A stretch of 64,000 bases of DNA from Oscillospiraceae bacterium (GCA_022846095.1 AP025583.1:744001-808000), one strand, 5' to 3'. Shown: positions 32,925 through 41,967, counted from the first letter of the stretch. Numbers and translations are program-made. Notes: generated by a model from the letters alone, not told the origin.

Positions 32925-35900
32925 TTACAGCATGGCGTAGAGCATCTTGGCCACCTCGCCCCGGGTGATGGAGGCGTTGGGGCTGATGCGGTTCTCGTAG
33001 CCGCCCACCACGCCCTGGCCCACCAGGGACTGGACGTAGCCGGAGGCCCAGGCGGGCACGTCGGCGGCGTCCGCGAAGGTGAGGGCCGGCGCGGCGTAGC
33101 CCTTGGCCTGGGTGCGGCCCAGGATGGTCATGGCCTCGGCGCGGCTGATGGTGGCGTTGGCGTTGACCCGCAGCACGCCGTTGCCGCTGTCGCTGCCCTT
33201 GAGGATGCCCAGGCTGTACATGGCCTTGACCTCGTTCTGGAACCAGGAGGGGATCTCCCCCGCGTCGGCGAAGGGCAGCTCCACCGCGGCGTACTGGGTC
33301 AGATCCAGGCCCATCCAGCGGGCCGCCATGGCGAAGAACTCGCCCCGGGTGATGTTCTTGTTGGGGGCGAACTCCAGCGCGTCCGGCTCGCCCACGCCGT
33401 TGGTGATACCCTGGCTGTACAGGAACTCGGCGTAGGGGGCGGCCCAGTGGTCCGCCGTGTCCACAAAGACGGAGGCCGCGTCCGCCGAGGGGGCGATGTC
33501 CGCGCTGGCCCGGCCGATGTTGCCGCTGGCGTCCACCGCCGTGACGGTGGCCCGGTGGGCCTTGCCGTCGGCGGCGGGCAGGGTGGCCTTCATGGTGCTG
33601 GTGGCGGGGTCCCAGGCCCCGGCCACGGGCTTGCCGTCGTAGGTAAGGCTCACCTGGTCGGCGGCGAAGCTCTTATCCACGTTGTCGGCCACGGTGGCGG
33701 TGAGCTGTCCGCCCTCCGCCTTCACGGAAACCGTGGGGGCGGCGGCGTCGTTGAGATCCTCGTTGGAGGTGGTGAGCTGATCCAGCCAGATGCTGCCGGT
33801 CTGCCTGCCCTCCGCGCCGCTGAACACCACGTTGAGGGCGGTGATGGAGGCGGTGTTTTCAGGCAGCAGCACGCTGGCGCGCTTCCAGCCGGTGAAGTCC
33901 AGGGCGGTGAGTACCACGTCGCTTGCCTGAGCGCTCTGGTCCACGGTGGAGGCGGTGAGCACGTTGCCGGAGCCGTCGCCGTACACCCACAGGGACACGT
34001 AGCGCTCGCCCGGGGTGATGGGCAGGTTGGCGGCCAGGGTGGCGGTGCCTGCGGTGGCGTCGTAGGTCAGCTTGGCGCTGTGCAGGCCGAAGCGGACGTA
34101 GTCCATGGCGCTCTCGGCGGCGATGGAGGCGCCGGCGCTGTCCGTGAAGGCGGACACGCCGTCCTCAAAGTCCTCCAGCGGCAGCACGTGGCCGGCCACG
34201 TTCACGTTGACGGTGGCGGTGCGGCTGCCCACGGAGACGGTGATCTTGCCCGAGCCGCTGCCGGTGGTGGCGGTGAAGAGGCCGTTTTCGTCCACCGCGC
34301 CCACCACGGGGTCGGCGCTCCAGGTGTAGCAGGTGTCCTGGCTGACCACGGCCAGGCCCCGGTAGGTGGCGTTGGCCTTCAGGTCGATCTGCTGGCCGGG
34401 GTTGAGGGAGAGGGTGGTCACGGCGGCGCCGGTGGCCTCGTTGCTCAGGGTGATGGTGTCGGGCACCTTGATGACGGACAGCTCGGCCGTGCCGCTGATG
34501 CCGTTGGAGGTGGCGGTGACCTGGGTGGTCCCGGCGGTGCCCCCGGCGGTGAAGAGGCCGTCGGCGGTGACGATGCCGTCCCCGTTCTGGATGGAGTAGC
34601 TCACGGGCCCGGCGTAGTCCATCTGGTAGTAGGAGGTGTCCACCGCGGCGGCGGACATCTGCTGGCTGGCCCCGGAGAGGAGCAGGGACTCGGCGGGGGT
34701 GACCAGGAGGTGGTGGGGCACGCCGGTGGGCTTGAGGGAGGTGGTGAGGAAAATGGCGGTGCTGTTTTTGCGCTCCCCGCCGTCGGAGGGCTTGCCCTGC
34801 ACGGCCATGGAGCTGCCGGCGGGCAGGGTGGCCCCCAGGGTGGTGGAGCCGCCGCCGTCCAGGCTGACCGCCTCCACGCAGCCCAGCTCCTTCAGGCGCA
34901 TGGCCACCTGGGTCAGGGTGGCGCCAATGCTGTAGCCGGGCTGCTTGCCGTCCACGGTGTAGAGCACCAGGGAGCCGTCGGCCTTGATGCCCAGCGCGGT
35001 GCGGGCGGTGCGCTCGGCCCAGGCCTTGGACGCGGTGGCGTCCTCCGGCTTCTGCACCGTGCCGCCCGTGATGAGCTTGTACATGGCGCCGATGGCCTGG
35101 TCGCACTCGGCCCAGCGGCTGTCGTTGCTGGTCACGTCGATGTCCACCGTGTCGCCCGCCTTGAGGGCGCGCAGCTGGGCCACCAGGCTCTCGTCCGCGT
35201 TGGCGTTGACCGAGAGCACCAGCTTGCCCTCGGGGATGGCGATGCTGCCGGTGGACTCCAATACCTGCTCCACCACGCAGGTCATGCGCCCGCCCACGGT
35301 GAGCTCGCTGGAGACCACCTGGCGGCTCTGGATCTCGGTGCCGGGGGCGACCTCCGCGCCGGTCTCGGGGGCCTCGTCGATCTCGCTGGAGTCGCTGGGC
35401 ACCTCCCCGGCCTCGGGGGGCGGGGCCACGTCGTCCCCGCCGGCGGGGGGGAGGTCCTGGCCGTCGCCGGAGCCGCCGCCCACCTGGAGGTCCACGTCCA
35501 CCTGCTGGCCCAGGTTGTCCAGCACGGGGGTGAGGATCACGTCCACGCCGGGGCTGGTGTTCTGGGTGGTGGCGGAAAAGTCGCTGTTGAGCAGCACGTA
35601 GCCGTCCTTCTCCGTGCGCACGCGGTTGATGCCGCCGCCCACGGACAGGGTCTGGCCGAGGAAGGTGGCGGTGACGGTGATGACCGGCTTGCCGATGAAG
35701 GCGCTGCCGTCCTCCTGGAAGCCCACCGCGTAGCGGTAGGAGCTGCTCAGGCTGGCCGCCGAGCGCACCACCCCGTCGGTCATCACCAGGCCCAGGGGCG
35801 CGCCGGTGGAGAGCACGTAGTAGTCGCCGTTGACGCCGGTCACCACCCGCTGGCCCTGGGCCTCCAGGGACTGGGCCATGGAGGTGAGGGTGGCGCGGGT

Positions 35901-36152
35901 GAGGATCTTGTCGCCGTAGGCCACCGCGGCGCGCACGTCGGCGTTGGGGGAGTAGGTCACGTAGTGCTCGGTGCGCAGGTCGGAATATGTATCGCTCCAA
36001 AAGACCTGCTTGGTCAATTCCGTGGCGGGGGACACGCCCGTCCTGCTGCCCACGATCTCGTTGCCCATGGCCTCGGAGGCCAGGGCGGCCGGGCCCACGG
36101 CCAGCACGAGCGCGAGGCCCGCGGCCGCCGCCCGCCGCATCATCTGTTTCAT
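32925..36152 (-). CDS. secreted phosphodiester glycosidase (NAGPA)-domain surface protein with SLH anchor
   Basis: 1075 residues. A signal peptide (about 1-26, ending ALAS) precedes a NAGPA domain that is split by a Pro/Asp/Glu-rich insert (about 225-275). Key motifs are TGVNGDYY (about 106) and SLDGGGSTT (about 430-438). Ig-like/Big-type repeats and a carbohydrate-binding-like segment follow (about 480-800). The last ~180 residues hold three SLH repeats (VFVDTADHWAAPYAEFLYSQGITNG, LPFADAGEIPSWFQNEVKAM, LTFADAADVPAWASGYVQSL). It probably acts on exopolysaccharide or teichoic-type phosphodiesters at the S-layer. The AGGAGG lies rather far (11 bases) before the ATG. Confidence 0.93.
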   Translation of the reverse strand: MKQMMRRAAAAGLALVLAVGPAALASEAMGNEIVGSRTGVSPATELTKQVFWSDTYSDLRTEHYVTYSPNADVRAAVAYGDKILTRATLTSMAQSLEAQGQRVVTGVNGDYYVLSTGAPLGLVMTDGVVRSAASLSSSYRYAVGFQEDGSAFIGKPVITVTATFLGQTLSVGGGINRVRTEKDGYVLLNSDFSATTQNTSPGVDVILTPVLDNLGQQVDVDLQVGGGSGDGQDLPPAGGDDVAPPPEAGEVPSDSSEIDEAPETGAEVAPGTEIQSRQVVSSELTVGGRMTCVVEQVLESTGSIAIPEGKLVLSVNANADESLVAQLRALKAGDTVDIDVTSNDSRWAECDQAIGAMYKLITGGTVQKPEDATASKAWAERTARTALGIKADGSLVLYTVDGKQPGYSIGATLTQVAMRLKELGCVEAVSLDGGGSTTLGATLPAGSSMAVQGKPSDGGERKNSTAIFLTTSLKPTGVPHHLLVTPAESLLLSGASQQMSAAAVDTSYYQMDYAGPVSYSIQNGDGIVTADGLFTAGGTAGTTQVTATSNGISGTAELSVIKVPDTITLSNEATGAAVTTLSLNPGQQIDLKANATYRGLAVVSQDTCYTWSADPVVGAVDENGLFTATTGSGSGKITVSVGSRTATVNVNVAGHVLPLEDFEDGVSAFTDSAGASIAAESAMDYVRFGLHSAKLTYDATAGTATLAANLPITPGERYVSLWVYGDGSGNVLTASTVDQSAQASDVVLTALDFTGWKRASVLLPENTASITALNVVFSGAEGRQTGSIWLDQLTTSNEDLNDAAAPTVSVKAEGGQLTATVADNVDKSFAADQVSLTYDGKPVAGAWDPATSTMKATLPAADGKAHRATVTAVDASGNIGRASADIAPSADAASVFVDTADHWAAPYAEFLYSQGITNGVGEPDALEFAPNKNITRGEFFAMAARWMGLDLTQYAAVELPFADAGEIPSWFQNEVKAMYSLGILKGSDSGNGVLRVNANATISRAEAMTILGRTQAKGYAAPALTFADAADVPAWASGYVQSLVGQGVVGGYENRISPNASITRGEVAKMLYAML

Positions 36153-36188
36153 CGCTTGTTGTTCCTCCTGAATTCAGCTCTTGTACTT

Positions 36189-36217
36189 ATGTTAACATAT
36201 CGAACGGTTATTGTAAA
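36189..36217 (-). promoter_or_regulatory. promoter of the NAGPA-SLH gene
   Basis: Minus strand TTTACA, 17-bp spacer, TAACAT, 37 bp upstream of the ATG. Confidence 0.7.
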
Positions 36218-36229
36218 CCATACTGTGGG

Positions 36230-37438
36230 TTAAGCCTGTCCGCCCCGGTCGGGGGGATTCTGCCGCAGCCGCGGCAGGGTGGTCTCCAGGGTGGCCCGCT
36301 CCTGGATGTCCAGCAGCTCGCCAATGAGCTGGTTGGAGATCAAAAAGCCCTGGGGGGTCAGGTACCAGCGCCGGTCGCACCGCGCGGCCCAGCCCCGGCG
36401 CTCGTACTCCTCCAGCTTCTGCTCGATGGGGTCGAAGTTCATGAAGAACTCCCGCCGGTACTCCCACTCCTCGATGCCCCGGGTGGTGCGCAGGCGGAGC
36501 ATCAGGTACTCGCCGCCCCGCTCCTTGGGGGGGATGAAGTCGGACTCGTCGATGACCGGGCCTCCGCCCAGGATGCGGTCCACGTAGGCGTCCAGATCCC
36601 GCAGGAAGGAGTAGCGCCGCCCACCGAAGTCGGAGTGGGCCCCGCAGCCGAAGCCCAGGTAGGGCCTGCCCATCCAGTATTTCAGGTTGTGGCGGGACTG
36701 GTACCCGGGCCGGGAGAAATTGGAGATCTCGTACTGGCGGTAGCCCGCGGCGGCCAGCCGCTCCACCATCCACAGGTACATGTCGGCCTGCAAATCGTCG
36801 TCGGGCAGGCTCTCGCCCCGCTGCACCCGGCCGTAGAGGGGGGTGCCCTCCTCCACCTTCAGGCCGTAGCAGGACAGGTGCTCGGGCTCCAGGGCGAGCA
36901 CCCGGTCCACCGTCTCCCGCCAGCCGGACAGGGTCTGTCCGGGCAGGCCGTAGATGAGGTCCAGGCTCAGGTTTTTGATCCGGGCCTCCCGGGCGGCGCG
37001 CACCGCGTCCTGGGCCTGCCGGAAGGTGTGGGGCCGGTGCAGGGCGGCCAGATCCTGGTCGCAGGCCGACTGCACGCCCAGGGAGATGCGGTTGACCCCC
37101 GCCCGCCGCAGACGGGCCAGGGCCTTTTTGTCCGCTGACTCCGGGTTGCACTCCACCGTAATCTCGGCGTCCCTGCTCATGTCAAAGCGCTTGAGCACCT
37201 CGCCCAGCAGCTCCCGCAGGCGCTTGTCCCCGTAGAAGCTGGGGGTGCCGCCCCCGAAGTACACGCTGTCCACCTGGTACCCCCGGGTGAGGGGGGCGGT
37301 CTCCTTAATGTGGGCCAGCAGCGCCTTCTGATAGTCGTCCATCCGCCCCTCGCGGCCCGCCAGCGAGTAGAAGTCGCAGTAGTCGCATTTGCTGTGGCAG
37401 AAGGGGATATGGATGTAAACGCCCAGTTTTTCAGACAT
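36230..37438 (-). CDS. hemW: radical-SAM heme chaperone HemW
   Basis: 402 residues. The radical-SAM motif CHSKCDYC (Cys14, Cys18, Cys21) follows VYIHIPF. Further family segments are DSVYFGGGTPSFYG, VECNPES, GVNRISLGVQS and LDLIYGLPGQT, and the C-terminal HemW domain contains FGCGAHSDFGGRRY. It is often annotated as coproporphyrinogen III oxidase, but this length and motif set fit the heme-delivery protein. Own promoter upstream; the SLH protein gene lies downstream on the same strand. Confidence 0.95.
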   Translation of the reverse strand: MSEKLGVYIHIPFCHSKCDYCDFYSLAGREGRMDDYQKALLAHIKETAPLTRGYQVDSVYFGGGTPSFYGDKRLRELLGEVLKRFDMSRDAEITVECNPESADKKALARLRRAGVNRISLGVQSACDQDLAALHRPHTFRQAQDAVRAAREARIKNLSLDLIYGLPGQTLSGWRETVDRVLALEPEHLSCYGLKVEEGTPLYGRVQRGESLPDDDLQADMYLWMVERLAAAGYRQYEISNFSRPGYQSRHNLKYWMGRPYLGFGCGAHSDFGGRRYSFLRDLDAYVDRILGGGPVIDESDFIPPKERGGEYLMLRLRTTRGIEEWEYRREFFMNFDPIEQKLEEYERRGWAARCDRRWYLTPQGFLISNQLIGELLDIQERATLETTLPRLRQNPPDRGGQA

Positions 37439-37484
37439 GTGGACACCTCAATTCCGCGGGGCCGCGGTTGATTCAGTAGACATT

Positions 37485-37513
37485 ATTATAATGCTTATCC
37501 CACCATTTGAAAA
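37485..37513 (-). promoter_or_regulatory. promoter of hemW
   Basis: Minus strand TTTTCA, 17-bp spacer, TATAAT, 47 bp upstream of the ATG; divergent from the XRE promoter. Confidence 0.7.
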
Positions 37514-37552
37514 TAGCCCCGGGCCGATTGACATGAAAAAGTAAAACTCCGC

Positions 37553-37603
37553 TTGACAAACGGGCGGTGGGCCTTATACTGTAATTGTAAAATTAGCTTT
37601 ACA
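37553..37603 (+). promoter_or_regulatory. promoter and operator of the XRE/membrane-protein operon
   Basis: TTGACA (37553-37558), 16-bp spacer, TATACT (37575-37580). The inverted repeat TGTAAA/TTTACA around a 6-bp centre (37586-37603) lies over the start region and probably binds the XRE protein itself. Confidence 0.7.
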
Positions 37604-37623
37604 TCCAGGACTGGGGGCGGAAC

Positions 37624-37839
37624 GTGAAAAACCGGATTTCCGAGCTGCGGCGGACGCGCAGGGTCACCCAGGAGGAGCTGGCCGAGGCCGTGGGGGTCAC
37701 CCGCCAGACCATCATCTCCCTGGAGAACGGGCGCTACAACGCCTCCCTCCAGCTGGCCCACAGGCTGGCGCGCTACTTCGGCATGTCCATCGAGGAACTT
37801 TTTTTATTTGAGGAGGAGCAGGCATGTTCATCCGTATGA
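37624..37839 (+). CDS. small XRE-family transcriptional regulator
   Basis: 71 residues, nearly all helix-turn-helix: ISELRRTRRVTQEELAEAVGVTRQTIISLENGRYNASLQLAHRLARYFGMSIEELF. This is the compact YozG-like form often encoded next to a small membrane protein. The GTG start has GGGGGCGG upstream. Its 3' end overlaps the membrane-protein gene by 16 bp. Confidence 0.93.
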   Translation: MKNRISELRRTRRVTQEELAEAVGVTRQTIISLENGRYNASLQLAHRLARYFGMSIEELFLFEEEQACSSV

Positions 37840-38291
37840 TTGCCGCGGGGAGCGGCGATTTCAGGCAGGTGCTGCGCCGGCGGTGCGTGCTGTACGCCCT
37901 GGCCGCGGCGGCGGGGCTGATTACCTTGGCCGCGGCCCTGGTCCTCAGCGCCCTGGGGGTGCTGGACGGCGGCTTTCTCAGCGGCTTTTACTCCGGACTG
38001 GGCGGCGGCGCCTTGGCGGCCGGCCTTTACAACCTGATCGATACCCGCCGTACGCTGAAAAACCCGGCCAAGCTGCGCGCGGCCGAGGTAAAGGAGACCG
38101 ACGAGCGCAACAGGGAGGTCTCCCTGCGCGCCCTGTCGGCCACGGCCTGGATTCTGCTGGTGGTGTTCTACGTGGTGCTCCTGGTCAGCGTCTTTTTCAG
38201 CCGCGTGGTATTCTGGACCGTGTTCTGCCTGGGGGTCTGCTTTTTCGTCACCATGGGGCTGGCGTGGCTCTACTACAACCGCAAGCTGTGA
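37824..38291 (+). CDS. small integral membrane protein (four TM helices)
   Basis: 155 residues with two helix pairs: CVLYALAAAAGLITLAAALV and GFYSGLGGGALAAGLYNL, then WILLVVFYVVLLVSVFF and VVFWTVFCLGVCFFVTMGLAW. A charged cytoplasmic loop lies between (RAAEVKETDERNREVS). This resembles the DUF2178-like proteins paired with small XRE regulators; the function is unknown. RBS GAGGAGG lies within the XRE gene. The stop overlaps the GTG start of the pseudouridine synthase. Confidence 0.82.
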   Translation: MFIRMIAAGSGDFRQVLRRRCVLYALAAAAGLITLAAALVLSALGVLDGGFLSGFYSGLGGGALAAGLYNLIDTRRTLKNPAKLRAAEVKETDERNREVSLRALSATAWILLVVFYVVLLVSVFFSRVVFWTVFCLGVCFFVTMGLAWLYYNRKL

Positions 38292-39178
38292 GCGCGCGCA
38301 GGCTGGAGCTGACGGTCACCCCGGACCAGGCGGGGCAGAAGGTGGACGCCCTGCTTCGGCGGGCCTTCGGCCTGTCCGGCACGGTGATCCGCCGGGTGAA
38401 GTGGCTGGAGGACGGCATCCTGCTGGACGGGGCGCGGGTGCACACCGACCGGGTGGTGGAGGCGGGGCAGGTGCTCTCGGTGCGGGTGGGGGGCGGCGGC
38501 GCGGGGCGCACGGCGCCCGTGCCCGGCCCCCTGGACGTGGTGTACGAGGACGAGGACCTGCTGGTGCTGAACAAGGCCCCGGGGGTGCTGGTCCACCCCA
38601 GCCACGGGCACTATTCCGATACGCTGGGTAATTTTATTGCCGCTTATTACGAAAAGCAGGGGATCCAGGCCGATTTTCACCCGGTCCACCGTCTGGATAA
38701 GGGCACCTCGGGGCTGCTGGTGGTGGCCAAGCACCCCCACGCCCAGGAGGGGCTGAAAAACCAGCTCCACACCCCCCGGTTCCGCCGGATTTACCTGGCG
38801 GTGTGCGACGGCGCGCCGGACTCTCCCGCCGGGACGGTGGACGCCCCCATCGGCCGGGCGCCCGGCTCCCTGATGGCGCGGCGGGTGGACCCGGACGGAC
38901 TCCCCGCCCGGACGCAGTACGAGACGCTGGAGACGGCGCGGGGCCGCGCCCTGCTGCGGCTGGAGCTCAAGACCGGGCGGACCCACCAGATCCGGGTGCA
39001 CATGGCCTGGCTGGGCCACCCCCTCACTGGGGACTTTCTCTACGGCAAGGAGGACAGGGCCCTAATCGGCAGGCCCGCCCTCCACTCCCACGCGCTGGAG
39101 CTGGACCACCCGGTCACCGGGGCGCGGCTGGCCTTCACCGTCCCTCTGCCGGAGGACATGGCCCGCCTGCTGCGGTGA
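38288..39178 (+). CDS. RluA-family pseudouridine synthase
   Basis: 296 residues. An N-terminal S4-like domain (DALLRRAFGLSGTVIRRVKWLEDGILLDGARV) is followed by the catalytic domain with the nucleophile Asp137 in HRLDKGTSGLLVVAK and the C-terminal KTGRTHQIRVHMAWLGHPLTGDFLYG. It converts uridine to pseudouridine in rRNA or tRNA; the exact target is not evident (RluD-like by general layout). The start is a GTG overlapping the upstream stop as GTGA; longer frames run through the membrane-protein gene. Confidence 0.94.
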   Translation: MSARRLELTVTPDQAGQKVDALLRRAFGLSGTVIRRVKWLEDGILLDGARVHTDRVVEAGQVLSVRVGGGGAGRTAPVPGPLDVVYEDEDLLVLNKAPGVLVHPSHGHYSDTLGNFIAAYYEKQGIQADFHPVHRLDKGTSGLLVVAKHPHAQEGLKNQLHTPRFRRIYLAVCDGAPDSPAGTVDAPIGRAPGSLMARRVDPDGLPARTQYETLETARGRALLRLELKTGRTHQIRVHMAWLGHPLTGDFLYGKEDRALIGRPALHSHALELDHPVTGARLAFTVPLPEDMARLLR

Positions 39179-39186
39179 GACGGAAA

Positions 39187-39218
39187 AACGACCCGCACCC
39201 ATGGGGGTGCGGGCCGTT
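39187..39218 (-). terminator. terminator of the rpsF-ssb-rpsR operon
   Basis: Stem CCCGCACCC/GGGTGCGGG extended by ACG/CGT across one mismatch; the minus strand continues GTTTTTCC. It lies between convergent rluA and rpsR. Confidence 0.85.
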
Positions 39219-39231
39219 TCAGCCGTTCAAA

Positions 39232-39471
39232 TCAGTCGGTGACGTAGGGCAGCAGCGCGATCTGGCGGGCGCGCTTGATGGCCTCGGTCAGCTGGCGCTG
39301 ATGCATGGCGCAGGTGCCGGTGGTGCGGCGGGGCAGGATCTTGGAGCGCTCGGAAAGGAACCGGCGCAGCTTGACCGCGTCCTTATAGTCGATGTGCTCC
39401 ACCTTGTCCACGCAGAAGGTGCAGACCTTGCGGCGCTTACGGCCGCGGGGCCGCTCTCTATCCATAGCCAT
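39232..39471 (-). CDS. rpsR: 30S ribosomal protein S18
   Basis: 79 residues with the full S18 core [28 protein letters not shown] and the tail [13 protein letters not shown]. It keeps the Cys-rich zinc-binding form (CTFC near residue 17, CAMH near 54). Last gene of the rpsF-ssb-rpsR operon, with AAGGAGG before the ATG and a terminator after the stop. Confidence 0.98.
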   Translation of the reverse strand: MAMDRERPRGRKRRKVCTFCVDKVEHIDYKDAVKLRRFLSERSKILPRRTTGTCAMHQRQLTEAIKRARQIALLPYVTD

Positions 39472-39618
39472 GGTGCAAAACCTCCTTTTAAATCATACTT
39501 TCGCGATCCCGCCGGGAAGCGCGAAGCGGGCGGCGCGAGTGCGCCGGAGCCGTGGCGGGATTCAGTCCCGCCCGGCGATACATTCAAATGCTCGGGGGCC
39601 CCTTTTTATGCCTCGGCA

Positions 39619-40107
39619 TTAAAAGGGGAGCTCCCCGTCGTCGTCCGACAGGTCGGCGAACTGGTCGCCGCCGGGGGCGGGGGCGGAGTAGCCGCCTGCG
39701 GGCGCCGCGGGGGCGGCGTAACCGCCGCCGGAGGGGGCGCCGTAGCTGGCCGGCGGGGCATAAACCCCGGCGGCCTCGGCGTCCTTCTTGGAGTCGCCGA
39801 AGTAGACGTTGTCCGCGATGACCTCGGCGGAGCGGCGCTTGCCGCCCTCCTTGTCGGTCCAGTCGCGGATCTGCAGCCTGCCCTCCACCACGGCCATGCG
39901 GCCCTTGGTGAAGTAGCGGGAGACGAACTCGCCCGTCTGCCGCCAGGCCACCACGTCGATGAAGTCGGTGGCCTTTTCGCCGGTCTGCTTGTCCTTAAAA
40001 TCCCGGTCCACCGCCAGGCTGAAGGAGGCCACGGGGGTCCCCGTCTGGGTGTGCCGGAGCTCCGGGTCGCGGGTCAGGCGGCCCATGAGAACGATCCTGT
40101 TGAGCAT
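39619..40107 (-). CDS. ssb: single-stranded DNA-binding protein
   Basis: 162 residues. OB-fold N-terminus (MLNRIVLMGRLTRDPELRHTQTGTPVASFSLAVDR) to about residue 105, a Gly/Ala/Pro-rich linker, and the acidic partner-binding tip DDDGELPF at the end. It protects single-stranded DNA in replication and repair. It sits between rpsF and rpsR, the common Firmicutes order. The gap of ~147 bp before rpsR holds no ORF. Confidence 0.98.
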   Translation of the reverse strand: MLNRIVLMGRLTRDPELRHTQTGTPVASFSLAVDRDFKDKQTGEKATDFIDVVAWRQTGEFVSRYFTKGRMAVVEGRLQIRDWTDKEGGKRRSAEVIADNVYFGDSKKDAEAAGVYAPPASYGAPSGGGYAAPAAPAGGYSAPAPGGDQFADLSDDDGELPF

Positions 40108-40117
40108 TGCCGCCTCC

Positions 40118-40417
40118 TTATTTCTCGTCCTTGCAGACGATGAGGGAGCGCATCACGCCGTCGGTAATGCGGAAGATACGGTCCAGCTCCTGGGGGAACG
40201 TGGGCTCCGAGCTGAAGGTAATCATCACGTAGTAGCCCTCGTTCTGGTCGTTGATGGGATAGGCCAGATGGCGCTTGCCCCACTCGTCAACCTCGGCCAG
40301 GACGCCGCGCTTCTCCACCAGGTCCTTGAACTTGGCGACCAGGGCGGCAGTGCCCTCCTCACCCAGATTGGGATCCAGGATGAAGATAGTCTCGTAATTT
40401 GCGTTTAACTTTGCCAT
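40118..40417 (-). CDS. rpsF: 30S ribosomal protein S6
   Basis: 99 residues: NYETIFILDPNLGEEGTAALVAKFKDLVEKRG at the N-terminus, then the segment WGKRHLAYPINDQNEGYYVMITF. It binds S18 in the small subunit platform, in keeping with the shared operon. RBS AAGGAGG. First gene of the operon; its promoter lies in the terminator of galU. Confidence 0.98.
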   Translation of the reverse strand: MAKLNANYETIFILDPNLGEEGTAALVAKFKDLVEKRGVLAEVDEWGKRHLAYPINDQNEGYYVMITFSSEPTFPQELDRIFRITDGVMRSLIVCKDEK

Positions 40418-40500
40418 TTTTGTTGCACCTCCTTATGGACGTATGGCCCCCGCGTCCGGCGGGAGCAAGGATGTGCCTGTTTTTTTAAACAAGCTATATT

Positions 40501-40528
40501 ATTATACAGGAAAACGCCGGGATGTCAA
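40501..40528 (-). promoter_or_regulatory. promoter of rpsF-ssb-rpsR
   Basis: Minus strand perfect TTGACA (40523-40528) and perfect TATAAT (40501-40506) with a 16-bp spacer. The -35 overlaps the loop of the galU terminator hairpin. Confidence 0.88.
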
Positions 40529-40539
40529 GCATCCCGGCG
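40515..40539 (-). terminator. terminator of galU, with the rpsF -35 in its loop
   Basis: Stem CGCCGGGATG and complement, 5-nt loop, then TTTTCC on the minus strand; A-T pairs and a G-U pair extend the stem. Confidence 0.82.
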
Positions 40540-40556
40540 CTTTTTGCGAAAGTATT

Positions 40557-41426
40557 TTACAGCTTGGCCGCTTTTTCCCGGATAAACCTGCTCAGCCATG
40601 GCCCGGTCTCGGGGTGGTCCAGGGCGAAATCGATGGTGGCCTCCAGGAAGCCGCGCAGGTTGCCGGTGTCGTAGCGCCGCCCCTCGAAGTCCACCGCCAC
40701 CATGCGGCTGCGCTGGGACAGCTCCCGCAGGCCGTCGGTGAGCTGGATCTCCCCGCCGTAGCCCGGCTTCAGGTTCTCCAGGATGTCGAAGATCTCGGGG
40801 GTGAGCACGTAGCGGCCCAAAATGGCGAAGTTGGAGAACATCTGCTCGGGGCTGGGCTTCTCGTTCATGTCGGCCACCGAGAAGATCCGCTCCTCCAGGG
40901 GGGAGACCTTGACCGAGGAGTACTTGGAGATGGCCTCGGTGGTCACCTTCTGCACCCCCACGGCGGCGGCGGCGTACTTCTCCGCGGCCTCCACGAGCTG
41001 CAGGGTCACCGGCTTCTGGGCCCGCATGATGTCGTCCCCCAGCAGCACGGCGAAGGGCTCGTCCCCCACGAAGCGCTTGGCCCGCCAGATGGCGTGGCCC
41101 AGGCCCTTGGTCTCCTTCTGCCGGACGTAGAAGATGTTGGCCAGATCCGCCGCCCGGCGGACCTCGGACAGCTCCTTGTCCTTTCCCGCCTGATTCAGGC
41201 GGGTCTCCAGCTCGGGGTAGTAGTCGAAATAGTCGTCCATGGCGGACTTGGCGCGGTTGGTGACGATGAGGATGTCCTCAATCCCGGCGGCCACCGCCTC
41301 CTCGATGATGTACTGGATCACCGGCTTGTCCACCATGGGGAGCATCTCCTTGGGCACCGTCTTGGTGGCGGGGAGCATCCGGGTACCCAGCCCGGCGGCC
41401 GGGATGACTGCCTTGCGGACCTTCAT
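40557..41426 (-). CDS. galU: UTP-glucose-1-phosphate uridylyltransferase
   Basis: 289 residues. The nucleotide-binding signature AVIPAAGLGTRMLPATKTVPKEM is at the N-terminus; VDKPVIQYIIEEAVAAGIEDI, GLGHAIWRAK and VLLGDD follow in family order. It makes UDP-glucose for cell-envelope polymers. It lies 16 bp after queT, so the two are probably co-transcribed. The RBS AAGGAGG precedes the ATG. Confidence 0.97.
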   Translation of the reverse strand: MKVRKAVIPAAGLGTRMLPATKTVPKEMLPMVDKPVIQYIIEEAVAAGIEDILIVTNRAKSAMDDYFDYYPELETRLNQAGKDKELSEVRRAADLANIFYVRQKETKGLGHAIWRAKRFVGDEPFAVLLGDDIMRAQKPVTLQLVEAAEKYAAAAVGVQKVTTEAISKYSSVKVSPLEERIFSVADMNEKPSPEQMFSNFAILGRYVLTPEIFDILENLKPGYGGEIQLTDGLRELSQRSRMVAVDFEGRRYDTGNLRGFLEATIDFALDHPETGPWLSRFIREKAAKL

Positions 41427-41442
41427 TTGGATAGCCTCCTTA

Positions 41443-41967
41443 TTAAACTGTTCGGCAGGCCCGCCTGGACAGCAGCGGCTGCAGGGGCCTGATTTTGGGC
41501 AATACCGTCAGCAGAAGGGAGCCCAGCACGTAGCAGGCGCCCAGCTCGCCCAGGGCCACCGTCAGGCCGTTGAAGGCGAACATGCCCCAGAAGCCGGGGC
41601 CGAAGCCCACCTCGTACCAAGCGATCATGGCACCGATAATCACGCCGTTGCACAGGACGGGGGGCAGGGGGGCCAGCCAGCGGTTGGGCATCCTGCTGGT
41701 CCAGAGGGCGGCCAGCAGGGTGGCCAGGGAGCCGAATACCACGTCCAGAGGGCCCACGGTGCTCATCAGGTTGGTGATGAGGCAGCCGACGAACAGCCCC
41801 GGCGCAGTGGCGGGGAAGAGAAAGGGCAGCACGCACAGGGCCTCGGCAAAGCGGAACTGAATGGGGCCGTAGGTCAGGCCGAAGATGCTGCCGAAATAGC
41901 TCAGCACCGCGTACAGGGCGGCCACCATGGCGCACAGGGTGATCTGTCTGACGTCAAATTTGCGCAT
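41443..41967 (-). CDS. queT: QueT-type queuosine-precursor transporter
   Basis: 174 residues with about five or six TM helices (ITLCAMVAALYAVLSYF, LCVLPFLFPATAPGLFVGCLI, VVFGSLATLLAALW, VLCNGVIIGAMIAWY, LGELGACYVLGSLLLTVL). The segment YGPIQFRFAEALCVLPF is typical of the QueT S-component family, which works with an ECF energising module to take up queuosine precursors. RBS TGGAGGT precedes the ATG. A ~110-nt structured leader precedes it, as expected for preQ1 control. Confidence 0.9.
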   Translation of the reverse strand: MRKFDVRQITLCAMVAALYAVLSYFGSIFGLTYGPIQFRFAEALCVLPFLFPATAPGLFVGCLITNLMSTVGPLDVVFGSLATLLAALWTSRMPNRWLAPLPPVLCNGVIIGAMIAWYEVGFGPGFWGMFAFNGLTVALGELGACYVLGSLLLTVLPKIRPLQPLLSRRACRTV

